From the NCBI GenBank assembly GCA_934307185.1, contig CAKRCJ010000048.1, positions 1 to 11,513 of the forward strand: a DNA stretch of 11,513 nt. Reading direction: 5' to 3'. Below, in pieces: positions 1 to 7,419 of the stretch. Each line of letters starts with the position of its first letter. The stretch's first letter is position 1. Under the pieces are notes generated by a model. The model was not told where the DNA came from, ran no database searches, and saw only the letters and a program-made list of their open reading frames with translations. The translations under genes were made by a program, and so were the position numbers. The DNA comes from an uncultured Roseburia sp. GTDB taxonomy: Bacteria > Bacillota > Clostridia > Lachnospirales > Lachnospiraceae.

Positions 1-987
1 CTCGCATGATGTCACTTCCGGCTCACCCTCTACGGTTCCGATAAATACATTATCATAGCCTAATTTTTCCATCTGTGTAGACATCTGGCTGTAGCTTACT
101 TTTGCGGTGTGGGAAGTTCCATGTCCCATGAATACAAATGCTGTACCATCTTCTTTTGCTGCTTCCAAAGACTCAAAGCCGGCTGTCTTTACTGCTTCTT
201 CTGTAATTGCTTCTGCTACGGCAGCTTTATCCTCGTTTACAACTGTTGCATCACTTCCGACTTCACCAAGTAACGGCTCTGCAACTGTAACTGTCTCAAA
301 CTTATCTTTATACTCGTCTAAAGCTTCTACTAACTCGTCATACTCTGCACCATGCATTAAATGTGTTGGCTGTACAACAAGATTTTTTACACCGTTTTCT
401 ACTGCTCTGTCAAGTGCCTGCTCTACATTGTCAATTTTTTCACCATCTCTTGCCTGCACATGGTTGATGATGATCTGTGCGGTAAATGCTCTTCTTACGG
501 ACCAGTCCGGGTAAGCTTCCTCTAAGGCTTTCTCCACACCGCCGATATCCTCTGCTCGGCTGTCGTTAAAAGAAGTTCCGAAGCTTACAACAAGAATCTC
601 ATTCTCACCGATGCCGTCTTCATTTAACGGGTCATCTTTGGACGCATCTCCGGTATCTCTTCCAAAATAATCCGGGTCTGCCTCTTCCCCTTCCACGAGT
701 GCTTTCTGGGCATCTGTTAATTTGTCCCAGGCTGCCTTTGCGGCTGCACACTGCTCATCTGTATTCTCATTTCTTGTCTGCACATAAATGGCATCGATTA
801 ATGCGGCAACTTCATCGGCTGCTGCTTTATCGTCCACTTCTTCACTTTCTGTTTCCTGAACTGTCTCCGCTGCTGTCTGCTCCTGTGTCTGCTGTGTTGT
901 CTGTGCTGTTTCCTTACTGCCGCAGCCTGTGAAAACACTTGTTGTCATCATGCATGCAATAAGAAGTGCGATTGTTTTTTTCTTCAT
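1..987 (-). CDS. cbiK: Sirohydrochlorin cobaltochelatase CbiK, predicted lipoprotein (3' end outside window)
   Basis: CbiK inserts Co2+ into sirohydrochlorin, the committing step of the anaerobic B12 route. The visible 329 residues start at an ATG (985-987) preceded by AGGAG. Residues 1-21 look like a lipoprotein signal: KKK, a hydrophobic stretch, then FTGC with lipid-acceptor Cys22. A Q/T/E-rich linker follows to about residue 50. A small helical module (about 55-95, with ALIDAI and WDKLTDAQKALV) comes next, then an acidic linker. The chelatase domain starts near residue 129 (EILVVSFGTS) and carries QPTHLMHGAEYDE (His209, His212), MGHGTSH (His289) and GTVEGEP near the window edge. His209 and His289 probably correspond to the metal-binding histidines of Salmonella CbiK, which is a shorter, cytoplasmic protein. 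Perhaps 60-70 C-terminal residues are missing. A B12 riboswitch directly upstream supports a cobalamin role over haem ferrochelation. The gene identity is firm; the surface location is a prediction. Confidence 0.93.
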   Translation of the reverse strand, partial: MKKKTIALLIACMMTTSVFTGCGSKETAQTTQQTQEQTAAETVQETESEEVDDKAAADEVAALIDAIYVQTRNENTDEQCAAAKAAWDKLTDAQKALVEGEEADPDYFGRDTGDASKDDPLNEDGIGENEILVVSFGTSFNDSRAEDIGGVEKALEEAYPDWSVRRAFTAQIIINHVQARDGEKIDNVEQALDRAVENGVKNLVVQPTHLMHGAEYDELVEALDEYKDKFETVTVAEPLLGEVGSDATVVNEDKAAVAEAITEEAVKTAGFESLEAAKEDGTAFVFMGHGTSHTAKVSYSQMSTQMEKLGYDNVFIGTVEGEPEVTSCE

Positions 988-1070
988 TTCTTTCTCCTCT
1001 TTGTGATTTTTTCTGCCTCATAGAGATTTGTACACAAAGAAAATTTTGCGGACAAAAGCTCCTGCCCGAC

Positions 1071-1103
1071 AAAAAAACTCCGGTCAGATATTCTGAACGG
1101 AGT
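1071..1103 (-). terminator. Intrinsic terminator in the cbiK leader
   Basis: On the minus strand ACTCCG (1103-1098) pairs with CGGAGT (1082-1077), and TCAGA (1096-1092) pairs with TCTGA (1088-1084). There is one internal mismatch (1097/1083) and a 3-nt loop. The stem is followed at once by a run of seven T residues. It lies about 120 nt after the riboswitch aptamer and 84 nt before the cbiK ATG. This is the expected place for the off-state terminator of a transcriptional riboswitch. The hairpin and T-run are directly visible; control by B12 is inferred. Confidence 0.85.
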
Positions 1104-1158
1104 AAAAAGTCAACAAAAACCAGACTTTTTTCTTATTCTGGCGGAAAAGCTTTCCACC
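1104..1158 (-). other. Two further hairpins in the cbiK leader
   Basis: In minus-strand RNA, GGTGGAAA pairs with TTTCCGCC across a 3-nt loop (1140-1158, one G-U pair). AAAAAGTC (1130-1123) pairs with GACTTTTT (1111-1104) and abuts the terminator stem directly. Neither has a terminator-like U-run in the reading direction of cbiK. They may be spacer structure or part of the antitermination switch. Base pairing is seen; any role is a guess. Confidence 0.4.
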
Positions 1159-1201
1159 GAAAAAAAGCCCGATAAACAGTACGACCAATTACTCGTGATC
1201 T

Positions 1202-1217
1202 GGGAAGTTTCCTTCCC
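1202..1217 (-). other. Six-bp hairpin just after the riboswitch
   Basis: On the minus strand GGGAAG pairs with CTTCCC around a GAAA tetraloop, starting six nt after the P1 stem ends. The same CTTCCC could instead pair with the conserved GGGAAG of the aptamer core (plus-strand 1273-1278). It is therefore a candidate for the ligand-dependent switching strand. The hairpin itself is unambiguous; the switching idea is inference. Confidence 0.45.
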
Positions 1218-1223
1218 TGTACC

Positions 1224-1440
1224 AGATAACTGGCAGGTTTCCTGGCTGAAAAATCATCATGCCGCTTCCAGCCTTCCCGGCGCAATGCACCAGTGACCTT
1301 CCGAATGGAAATGGAAGCCGCACTCCTTTATCACAGTGACGAGCTCGTACAGGAATCGCACCTGTTTCCCTTTTAACCGGCTCTGTTTTTTGTGAAGAAC
1401 CATATATGTCCTTCACAAAAACGACCGGCACCAATTATCT
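1224..1440 (-). ncRNA. Cobalamin (adenosylcobalamin-type) riboswitch aptamer upstream of cbiK
   Basis: The minus strand shows the conserved cobalamin riboswitch core in order. First is a P1 strand AGATAATTGG (1440-1431). Next is a variable stem of 12 bp with one bulged base (1385-1397 with 1411-1422). AAAAGGGAAACAGGTGCGAT follows with its CC partner (about 1374-1346), then GTCACTGTGA (1340-1331). GTCACTGG (1297-1290), GGGAAGGC (1278-1271) and TGATGA (1260-1255) come next. The B12 box AGCCAGGAAACCTGCC (1247-1232) closes with CCAGTTATCT (1233-1224). The last segment pairs with the first over 10 bp with one G-U. The family binds cobalamins and usually shuts off downstream expression when the ligand is plentiful. 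Here it precedes only cbiK, with an intrinsic terminator behind it. Coenzyme selectivity cannot be read from the sequence. Confidence 0.95.
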
Positions 1441-1460
1441 TTCTCTATGAAACTTTCCCT

Positions 1461-1489
1461 ATGGTAGCACAATTATTTCTATTTTGCAA
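1461..1489 (-). promoter_or_regulatory. Putative promoter for the riboswitch-cbiK unit
   Basis: On the minus strand TTGCAA (1489-1484) and TACCAT (1466-1461) are separated by exactly 17 nt. Each matches the sigma-A consensus hexamer at four of six positions. Initiation would fall about 10-15 nt before the first P1 base at 1440. The element overlaps the last codons of cbiA. It would let cbiK be transcribed separately from the long operon, but read-through from cbiA is also possible. Confidence 0.42.
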
Positions 1490-2870
1490 TGGATATTCTA
1501 TATTCGCGCGCCGCTTTTATAAAGCGCTTTACAAACTTCGGATTGGACGGATAATACAGATGTGGAAATCCTAAAAAGCAGTTGTCTTCTGCATGGATAC
1601 ATTCCCAGCTTCTTCCGGTAACCGGCTTTACTGCAATACAGTCTGTCCCGTTATCGGCACTGTCAAAATAATGAAACTCGTGCGCTTTGATTTTTTCCTC
1701 TTTTGTCAAAAGTCCGGTATTTTCTTTTTTTCCCTCAACCTCCACATAACCAAACCTCACCAGTCTGCCCACATACTCACATTTTGCCGGAATTACTCCA
1801 ACCATAGGAAAACTTTTTCCTTCCTTATCAATAAGGCTCTCATGCAGATATATAAAACCACCACATTCCGCAAGGACAGGCATTTTTTTCAAAAACGCCT
1901 CCTTTATGGACTTTTTCATGCTGTCGTTTTTCGAAAGCTCCTCTGCATATAATTCCGGATAGCCGCCGCCTAACAGCAGACCGGAAATATTTTCAGGAAG
2001 CTTCGCATCATGCAGCGGGGAAAACGGAACAATTTCTGCGCCGTAATACGCTAACATATTTAAGTTATCCCGGTAATAAAAACAGAATGCCTCGTCCTCT
2101 GCTGCTGCGATGCGTACTTTTTCTGCCAGAAGGTTTCCCCTTTTTCCGTAAGCTGCCTCTTTCCAGAACTCCTCTAACTCCTCTGCCTGCTCTGCAATTT
2201 CAATCATTTTATTTATGTCCACACACTGTTCCAACAGCTGCCCTGCTTTTTCTATCTGAAGGTTTAATTCCTGCACTTCCTCCGGCAGCACAAGTCCAAG
2301 ATGTCTTGAAGCAAGTGCCAGTTCTTTTTCCTTTGGAAGGAAGCCCAATGCTTTTATTCCAAGCTCTTTTTCAATCAGCGGTGCAATTGTATCAAAAAAC
2401 ATTTTGCCCATCCGGTTTAAGATGACACCTTTTATCAGTTTTTGCTTATCATACTGCAAAAAACCTGAAATGAGCGGTATCACGGATTTTCCCATACCAT
2501 GCGCATCTACTACAAGAATAATAGGAGTCTTTAACGTCTCTGCCAGATGGTAGGATGAGCCCTCCTCTTTTATGCCTCCCAGGCCGTCATATAATCCCAT
2601 CACACCCTCTAATACCGCTATGTCATGTCCCTGCTGTTCCATTCCGTATAACGCCCGTATCTGTGAAGTCCCGGAAAAAAATGTATCCAGATTTTTTGAC
2701 GGAATTCCTAACACCTGTTCATGGAACATCGGGTCAATATAGTCCGGTCCACATTTAAACGAAACCGGATTTTTTCCTCTGTCCGATAACTGTTTTAAAA
2801 AAGCACAGGTAATTGTTGTCTTTCCGCTGCCGCTTTTTACGGCTGCAATCATAAGCCTTGGACTTTTCAT
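1479..2870 (-). CDS. cbiA: Cobyrinate a,c-diamide synthase CbiA
   Basis: CbiA performs ATP- and glutamine-dependent amidation of the a and c side chains of cob(II)yrinate. The 463-residue length is normal. The N-terminal dethiobiotin-synthetase-like domain has a P-loop, AVKSGSGKTT (10-19), followed by KCGPDYIDPMFH (39-50) and EGVMGLYDG (88-96). The C-terminal class I glutamine amidotransferase domain starts near residue 250. It has LLGGGYPELYAEEL (299-312), the nucleophile Cys336 in AECGG, AHEFHYF (396-402) and FPHLYYPSNP (435-444), where His437 is the likely catalytic histidine. The ATG is 3 bp past the cbiJET stop with GAGG upstream, so translation is probably coupled. CbiP amidates other positions and is longer; the motifs here fit CbiA/CobB. 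The end of the gene overlaps the putative cbiK promoter. Confidence 0.96.
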   Translation of the reverse strand: MKSPRLMIAAVKSGSGKTTITCAFLKQLSDRGKNPVSFKCGPDYIDPMFHEQVLGIPSKNLDTFFSGTSQIRALYGMEQQGHDIAVLEGVMGLYDGLGGIKEEGSSYHLAETLKTPIILVVDAHGMGKSVIPLISGFLQYDKQKLIKGVILNRMGKMFFDTIAPLIEKELGIKALGFLPKEKELALASRHLGLVLPEEVQELNLQIEKAGQLLEQCVDINKMIEIAEQAEELEEFWKEAAYGKRGNLLAEKVRIAAAEDEAFCFYYRDNLNMLAYYGAEIVPFSPLHDAKLPENISGLLLGGGYPELYAEELSKNDSMKKSIKEAFLKKMPVLAECGGFIYLHESLIDKEGKSFPMVGVIPAKCEYVGRLVRFGYVEVEGKKENTGLLTKEEKIKAHEFHYFDSADNGTDCIAVKPVTGRSWECIHAEDNCFLGFPHLYYPSNPKFVKRFIKAAREYRISIAK

Positions 2871-2873
2871 ATG

Positions 2874-4892
2874 CTACCTCTTTTCCATAAAATCAAAGGA
2901 ACAGATAGAAATTGGATTTTCTCCCTGCATAAGCTGGTAATCTCCAATCTGTTTTGCACGGGCTACCTGTACCTGGATAATCTCAAGATTTGTAATTCTC
3001 TCATCTTTTTTTAATAAAGCAAGCTCACTTATCGTTTCCAAACTGATAGCGGCAATGACAACACGCATGGAAGGATTTTTTTCATAAAGGGCATCTAATA
3101 TGTCTTTTAATCTTCCACCGCTTCCCCCGATTAGCGCATGTGTCGGCTTTTGTTCTATTTTAGAAAAGCAGTCCGGTGCTTCGCCTGCAATCACCGTCAC
3201 ATTTGGCAGCGCAAACTTTTGTATATTTTTTTCAAGCAGTTCTAATGCGAGCAGCTTCTTTTCAATCGCATAAACCTGTAGCTGCCCGCTTCTTTTTGCA
3301 GCCTCCACTGCAATGGAGCCTGTTCCGCTTCCAATGTCATAGCAGACAGAGTCACTCGTTAAATGCAGCTTACACACCGAAATATGACGGATTTCCTCTT
3401 TTGTCATCGGGACTTTATCCCGCAGAAATTCCCCATCAGCAATGCCACAGGTGACGGTACGCTTTTCTGCCGCCGGATTTAGAATAAGACAGCTATATAG
3501 TCCTTCTTCGTCTATCTCTTTACACTGCTCTGGCGATAAGGTCCGTATTTTTTCGTCAGGATACGAAAGTGCAAAACCGGTAAGCACCGTACACTTTTCC
3601 AATCCATACTGCAACAGCAGACTGCCCAGCAGCTTAACATCTTCTTTTCCGGACATCAGAAGAAATGTTTTCCCGGAAAAACGAATGGTTTCTATCAGGT
3701 TTCCAATCCATGCTTTTTCTGTTCCATGTCCATGAATGCTTAAAATTGCAGCGTCCTGATAACTATACCCGGTACATGCTGCCAGATACGAAACCGTAGA
3801 AATCCCCGGATAAATGCGCACGGTACAGTCGTCTCTGTCTTTTAACTTTTCGTATAGCTTCATACAGCCGCTGTAAAAGCCGGTATCCCCGGAAAAAAGA
3901 ATTGCCACCTTCACCCCGCTGCCGGAAAGCTTTTCCAATTCCGGTATAATATCTTTTGCAAGATAATAGGGATAACAGGCTGCCTTTTCCTTTTCCACCG
4001 GGGCAAGCAGGCGTTTTGCGCCGAAAATATAATCTGCCTCCCTGATTTTTTCTGCTGCCGCCACCGTGAGGGACTGTCTGCTTCCCATACCGGTTCCCAC
4101 AAGCGAAATCTCGTTTTTCACATTCTTTTTCGTAAGCGCAGAAATCTGTCTGCAGACGCTGGCAAAGGAAGCTCCCTCTTTTCCTTTTTCCGGATTTCCA
4201 ATCACGCAGGCAGTTATTCCTTCTGCCTCTGCCGCCTTTAACTTTTCCAAAAAGCCGCCTGTCCTTCCGCTCTCCTTGGTGACAAGATACCGGATACCAA
4301 ACTGGCGGATAAGGGCACGGTTTAACTCCTCCGAAAATGGTCCCTGCATGGCAATAATCTGTTTTGTATGGATACCGTTTTTTTCACAGATGGAAATACT
4401 CTCTGCCCCAGGCAGCACCCGGACATACAGACGGTCTTTTAATGCCTCATCTGCACTGTACACCGGTAAATCCTTGCTCCCGGTCGTAAGCAGAATATTT
4501 CCCTCAGTTTTACTTAAAAGCTCTGCGCATTGTGCGGCATCTTCAAAGACAATTACACCTTCCTTTTCCCCGGTCAGTCCTGCCGTATCCCGTTTTAAAC
4601 GAAAGTACGGAATGTCCGTATTTTTTACGCCCTCCCGGATATTTTCCGAAACGACCGTCGCATATGGATGCGTGGCATCCACAACTGCCGTAAACCGCCC
4701 CTCTGCCACAAAAGCTCTGATTTCTTCCTTATCCATTCTGCCTTTATGGACAGTAATGCCCTCCATTTCCGGCATGACCATCTCTCCATATTCTGTTGCC
4801 ACGGAAACAATACATGGGATTCCGTTTTCTGCCAGCTTCTGTGCTAACGTCCTTCCCTCGGTTGTCCCTGAAAAAATTAATATTTCCTTCAT
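2874..4892 (-). CDS. cbiJET: Fused cobalt-precorrin-6A reductase, C5-methyltransferase and C15-methyltransferase/decarboxylase (CbiJ-CbiE-CbiT)
   Basis: This single 672-residue frame joins three enzymes. Residues 1 to about 252 are CbiJ/CobK, which reduces cobalt-precorrin-6A. They show LIFSGTTEGRTLA (5-17), VDATHPYA (71-78), LLTTGSKDL (134-142) and MQGPFSEELN (182-191). Residues about 260-470 are CbiE, the C5 methyltransferase of the tetrapyrrole methylase fold, with LVGTGMG (264-270), FSGDTGFYSG (333-342) and YPGISTVSYLAA (361-372). Residues about 477-672 are CbiT, which methylates C15 and decarboxylates the C12 acetate. CbiT shows GEFLRDKVPMTKEEIR (487-502) and a Rossmann SAM site DIGSGTGSIAVEAA (519-532). 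CbiE-CbiT fusion (CobL) is common; adding CbiJ in front is less so. All three domains look intact, with only short linkers. The start overlaps the cbiH stop as ATGA, implying coupled translation. Confidence 0.95.
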   Translation of the reverse strand: MKEILIFSGTTEGRTLAQKLAENGIPCIVSVATEYGEMVMPEMEGITVHKGRMDKEEIRAFVAEGRFTAVVDATHPYATVVSENIREGVKNTDIPYFRLKRDTAGLTGEKEGVIVFEDAAQCAELLSKTEGNILLTTGSKDLPVYSADEALKDRLYVRVLPGAESISICEKNGIHTKQIIAMQGPFSEELNRALIRQFGIRYLVTKESGRTGGFLEKLKAAEAEGITACVIGNPEKGKEGASFASVCRQISALTKKNVKNEISLVGTGMGSRQSLTVAAAEKIREADYIFGAKRLLAPVEKEKAACYPYYLAKDIIPELEKLSGSGVKVAILFSGDTGFYSGCMKLYEKLKDRDDCTVRIYPGISTVSYLAACTGYSYQDAAILSIHGHGTEKAWIGNLIETIRFSGKTFLLMSGKEDVKLLGSLLLQYGLEKCTVLTGFALSYPDEKIRTLSPEQCKEIDEEGLYSCLILNPAAEKRTVTCGIADGEFLRDKVPMTKEEIRHISVCKLHLTSDSVCYDIGSGTGSIAVEAAKRSGQLQVYAIEKKLLALELLEKNIQKFALPNVTVIAGEAPDCFSKIEQKPTHALIGGSGGRLKDILDALYEKNPSMRVVIAAISLETISELALLKKDERITNLEIIQVQVARAKQIGDYQLMQGENPISICSFDFMEKR

Positions 4893-5623
4893 ATTATATA
4901 GCCCCTCGGTGTCACCAGTTTTCCATTTACTATTTTCGTGTTGGAATTTCCGATAAATACGGTTGTAAACATATTGACTTTACAGTTTTTTAATTGTTCT
5001 AACGTGCAGGTTTCACAGACGGTATTCTCTCTTCCGATGTTTTCCACATAACCGCAGGCGCGCGTTTTCTCCACACCGTTTTCGAGTAAAATATCACAGG
5101 CGCGCATGAGGTAATCTGCCCTTTTTTTGCTGGAAGGATTATAAATTGCCATACAAAAATCTCCCATGGCGGCTGCTTTTAGTCTTTTTTCAATCTGTTC
5201 CCACGGCGTTAATAAATCGCTTAAGCTGATGACACAGTAATCATGATTTAACGGTGCACCAAGCACTGCCGCCCCGCTGTTTGCCGCGGTAATTCCAGGG
5301 ATAACCAAAAGCTCACACGCCTGGTGGCTTTCTGACATTTCATAAAGTAAAGATGCCATTCCATAAACCCCCGCATCGCCGCTGCATACCATAGCCACGG
5401 TCTTTCCCTTTTCTGCCGCTTCAAAGCACAACTCGCAGCGTTTTACCTCCTGCTTCATCGGAGTCGATAAATATTCTTTTTCCCGATATTTTTCGCCTAA
5501 CAGCTTTAAATAAACCGGATAGCCTACTATCACGTCACTGTCTTTTAATGCCAGATCTGCCTGCGGTGTCATCATTTTTTCTGTTCCGGGACCTATTCCT
5601 ACAATATATATTTTACCGCCCAT
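4889..5623 (-). CDS. cbiH: Cobalt-precorrin-3 C17-methyltransferase (ring contraction) CbiH
   Basis: CbiH methylates C17 and drives ring contraction of the cobalt-bound macrocycle in the oxygen-free route. The 244 residues span one tetrapyrrole methylase domain. Motifs are IVGIGPG (7-13), VGYPVY (33-38), SGDAGVYGMA (81-90), PGITAANSGAAVLGAPL (109-125) and YNPSSKKR (161-168). The last two motifs separate CbiH/CobJ from CbiF and CbiL. The ATG at 5621-5623 lies inside the 3' end of cbiG (11-bp overlap) with AAGGAG about 10 nt upstream. The stop overlaps the next start by 4 bp. No extra domain such as the CobJ-CbiG fusions of some bacteria is present; cbiG is a separate gene next door. Confidence 0.95.
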   Translation of the reverse strand: MGGKIYIVGIGPGTEKMMTPQADLALKDSDVIVGYPVYLKLLGEKYREKEYLSTPMKQEVKRCELCFEAAEKGKTVAMVCSGDAGVYGMASLLYEMSESHQACELLVIPGITAANSGAAVLGAPLNHDYCVISLSDLLTPWEQIEKRLKAAAMGDFCMAIYNPSSKKRADYLMRACDILLENGVEKTRACGYVENIGRENTVCETCTLEQLKNCKVNMFTTVFIGNSNTKIVNGKLVTPRGYII

Positions 5624-6599
5624 TCACCCAATACTCCTTTCCAAGTTCTTCTTCGAATTTCCAGTCATACTTTACAATTGCAATCGTCATTCCGTCCTCT
5701 GCCTGTTTTCTTAAAATAAAGGTTCCCTTTCCTTTTGCCGCTGCCATTGCCGCCCGCTCACAGACGTTGCCGACACCTGTTTTTTCCTTTACAAAAGGAG
5801 ACATTGCAAACTCCCCTTTTACGTTTCTTAAATCGTCTGCGGAATAAGTTAAAAACGGTATCCGGTTTGCCGCACACCAACGCAGCAGCCCTTCCTCTTC
5901 CTTTTTCAAATCAATGGACGCTGCCGCACGTATCAGCCTTTTTTCAATGCCTGCATTTTCAATCCATTTGTCAATAAAACCGTTTAACGCTTCAAAGCTT
6001 TTTCCTTTTCTGCAGCCAAGCCCTAAAATATATTCTTTCGGCTGTAAACCTAAAATTCCCTGCGACAGTTCTGTTTTATCCGAAGAAATTACAATGTCTG
6101 CCATCCGTCCTTCCAGGATTTTTGAGGAAACCTTTGCAATCCCCTCCCGGTTTTCAATCGCAAGACCGATTTTTTTTGCAAACATGTCCACGGAAAACGT
6201 GCGGTTAACATCTGTTGCTGTCGTAATCACCGGAACTGCCCCGATTTTTTCCGCAATTTTTTCTGCAAGCTCATTCGCTCCGCCCATATGACCTGAGAGC
6301 AGTGGAATGACAAAGTTTCCTGCTTCATCTAACACAACAACCGGGCTGTCGCTTAGCTTATCCACTGCAAACGGCGCAATCATGCGCACCGCAATCCCAC
6401 AGGCACCAATTACAAGAATGGCATTTTTTTCTGCAAACTGCTTTTTTGTCCAGTCGATAAGAGACATCGTCTTATCCTCATGGCGTTTCGTAATCGTAAA
6501 CCTGCCGTAAGCTTCTTTTTCTTTTGCACCCCACAGACTTTTTATATGCTCTGCCAGTGCCGTTCCACAGTCGGTAAATGTGATGCTGCAAATGCTCAT
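5613..6599 (-). CDS. cbiG: Cobalt-precorrin-5A hydrolase CbiG
   Basis: CbiG opens the ring-A delta-lactone of cobalt-precorrin-5A and releases the C20 carbon as acetaldehyde, a step that exists only in the anaerobic pathway. The 328 residues show the full family architecture. The N-terminal domain has LVIGACGIAVRMIAPF (62-77), LLSGHMGGANELA (100-112) and PVITTATDVN (123-132). A middle region spans about 135-185. The C-terminal domain runs from about residue 189 with ILGLGCRKG (191-199) and TGVGNVCERAAM (274-285). The ATG is preceded by GGGAG and lies 20 bp after the cbiF stop. Its presence is strong evidence that this is the early-cobalt route. The N-terminal 50 residues are less conserved, as is normal for the family. 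Confidence 0.95.
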   Translation of the reverse strand: MSICSITFTDCGTALAEHIKSLWGAKEKEAYGRFTITKRHEDKTMSLIDWTKKQFAEKNAILVIGACGIAVRMIAPFAVDKLSDSPVVVLDEAGNFVIPLLSGHMGGANELAEKIAEKIGAVPVITTATDVNRTFSVDMFAKKIGLAIENREGIAKVSSKILEGRMADIVISSDKTELSQGILGLQPKEYILGLGCRKGKSFEALNGFIDKWIENAGIEKRLIRAAASIDLKKEEEGLLRWCAANRIPFLTYSADDLRNVKGEFAMSPFVKEKTGVGNVCERAAMAAAKGKGTFILRKQAEDGMTIAIVKYDWKFEEELGKEYWVNGR

Positions 6600-6619
6600 G
6601 TGTGCGCTCCCTTTCTTTC

Positions 6620-7390
6620 TTATTTTTCTGTTTCCGGTTTTATTTTCCGGAACTCTGTTTCAAAATCCGGCGCATACAGTCTCGACTTTTCATAGTTCTG
6701 ATGTGCTACAATGTCTCCTACAATAATTAGCGCCGTCTTTGTAATATGATGCGCTTTCGCCGTCTCTTCCAACTGTCCCACCGTGCAAACATATGCCTGC
6801 TCCTCCGGCCAGGTTGCCTTATATACAATCGCAGCCGGCGTATCTTTTTGATAACCGCCTGCAATCAGCCTTTCGCTTAATTGTTTTAACATCCCTGTGC
6901 TTAAATAGACTGCCATTGATGCCTGATGCGCGGCAAAGCTTTCAATGCTTTCTTTCTCCGGCACTTTCGTTTTTCCTTCCATTCTTGTAATAATCAAAGA
7001 CTGTGATACGTCCGGCAGCGTGTATTCCAGATTTAACGAGGCCGCCGCCCCAAAGCAGGCACTTACTCCCGGACAGCTCTCATAAGAAATTCCTTTTTTC
7101 TCCAGAATGTCCATCTGCTCTCTCACGGCTCCATAAATACTCGGCTCTCCCGTGTGAAGCCTGACCGTAAAAAGCTTTCTTTTTTCTGCCTCTTCCATCA
7201 CTGCGATCACTTCCTCTAAGGTCATAACCGCACTGTTATATATTTCACAATCTTTTTTACAATAATTTAAAAGCTCTGGGTTTACTAATGAACCCGCATA
7301 AATGACAACATCCGCTTTTTCTAACAAATGCATTCCTCGGACAGTGATAAGATCCGCTGCCCCCGGACCTGCTCCAACAAAAGAAACCAT
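6620..7390 (-). CDS. cbiF: Cobalt-precorrin-4 C11-methyltransferase CbiF
   Basis: CbiF uses SAM to methylate C11 of cobalt-precorrin-4. The 256 residues form a single tetrapyrrole methylase domain of normal length. Visible motifs are FVGAGPGAADLITVRG (4-19), VIYAGSLVNP (29-38), HTGEPSIYGA (79-88), PGVSACFGAAASL (107-119) and SLIITRMEGKT (131-141). YAGSLV, TGEPSIYGA and the TRMEGKT segment are typical of CbiF/CobM and separate it from CbiH, CbiE and CbiL. The ATG has GAGGAG 6-7 nt upstream and follows the cbiD stop by 29 bp. The highly charged C-terminal tail (FETEFRKIKPETEK) carries no recognisable motif. Confidence 0.95.
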   Translation of the reverse strand: MVSFVGAGPGAADLITVRGMHLLEKADVVIYAGSLVNPELLNYCKKDCEIYNSAVMTLEEVIAVMEEAEKRKLFTVRLHTGEPSIYGAVREQMDILEKKGISYESCPGVSACFGAAASLNLEYTLPDVSQSLIITRMEGKTKVPEKESIESFAAHQASMAVYLSTGMLKQLSERLIAGGYQKDTPAAIVYKATWPEEQAYVCTVGQLEETAKAHHITKTALIIVGDIVAHQNYEKSRLYAPDFETEFRKIKPETEK

Positions 7391-7419
7391 ATTTTTTCTC
7401 CTCTATGAAACCCTCTTTT

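Noticed and set aside
1189-1434. 81-codon open frame on the minus strand between cbiA and cbiK
   Set aside because: It lies almost wholly within the cobalamin riboswitch; the conserved bases are those of the RNA, and there is no ribosome site or protein similarity.
4066-4956. 296-codon open frame on the plus strand
   Set aside because: It is antisense to the well-supported CbiJ-CbiE part of the fusion gene, has low-complexity Ser/Pro/Phe-rich composition typical of a shadow frame, and matches no family.
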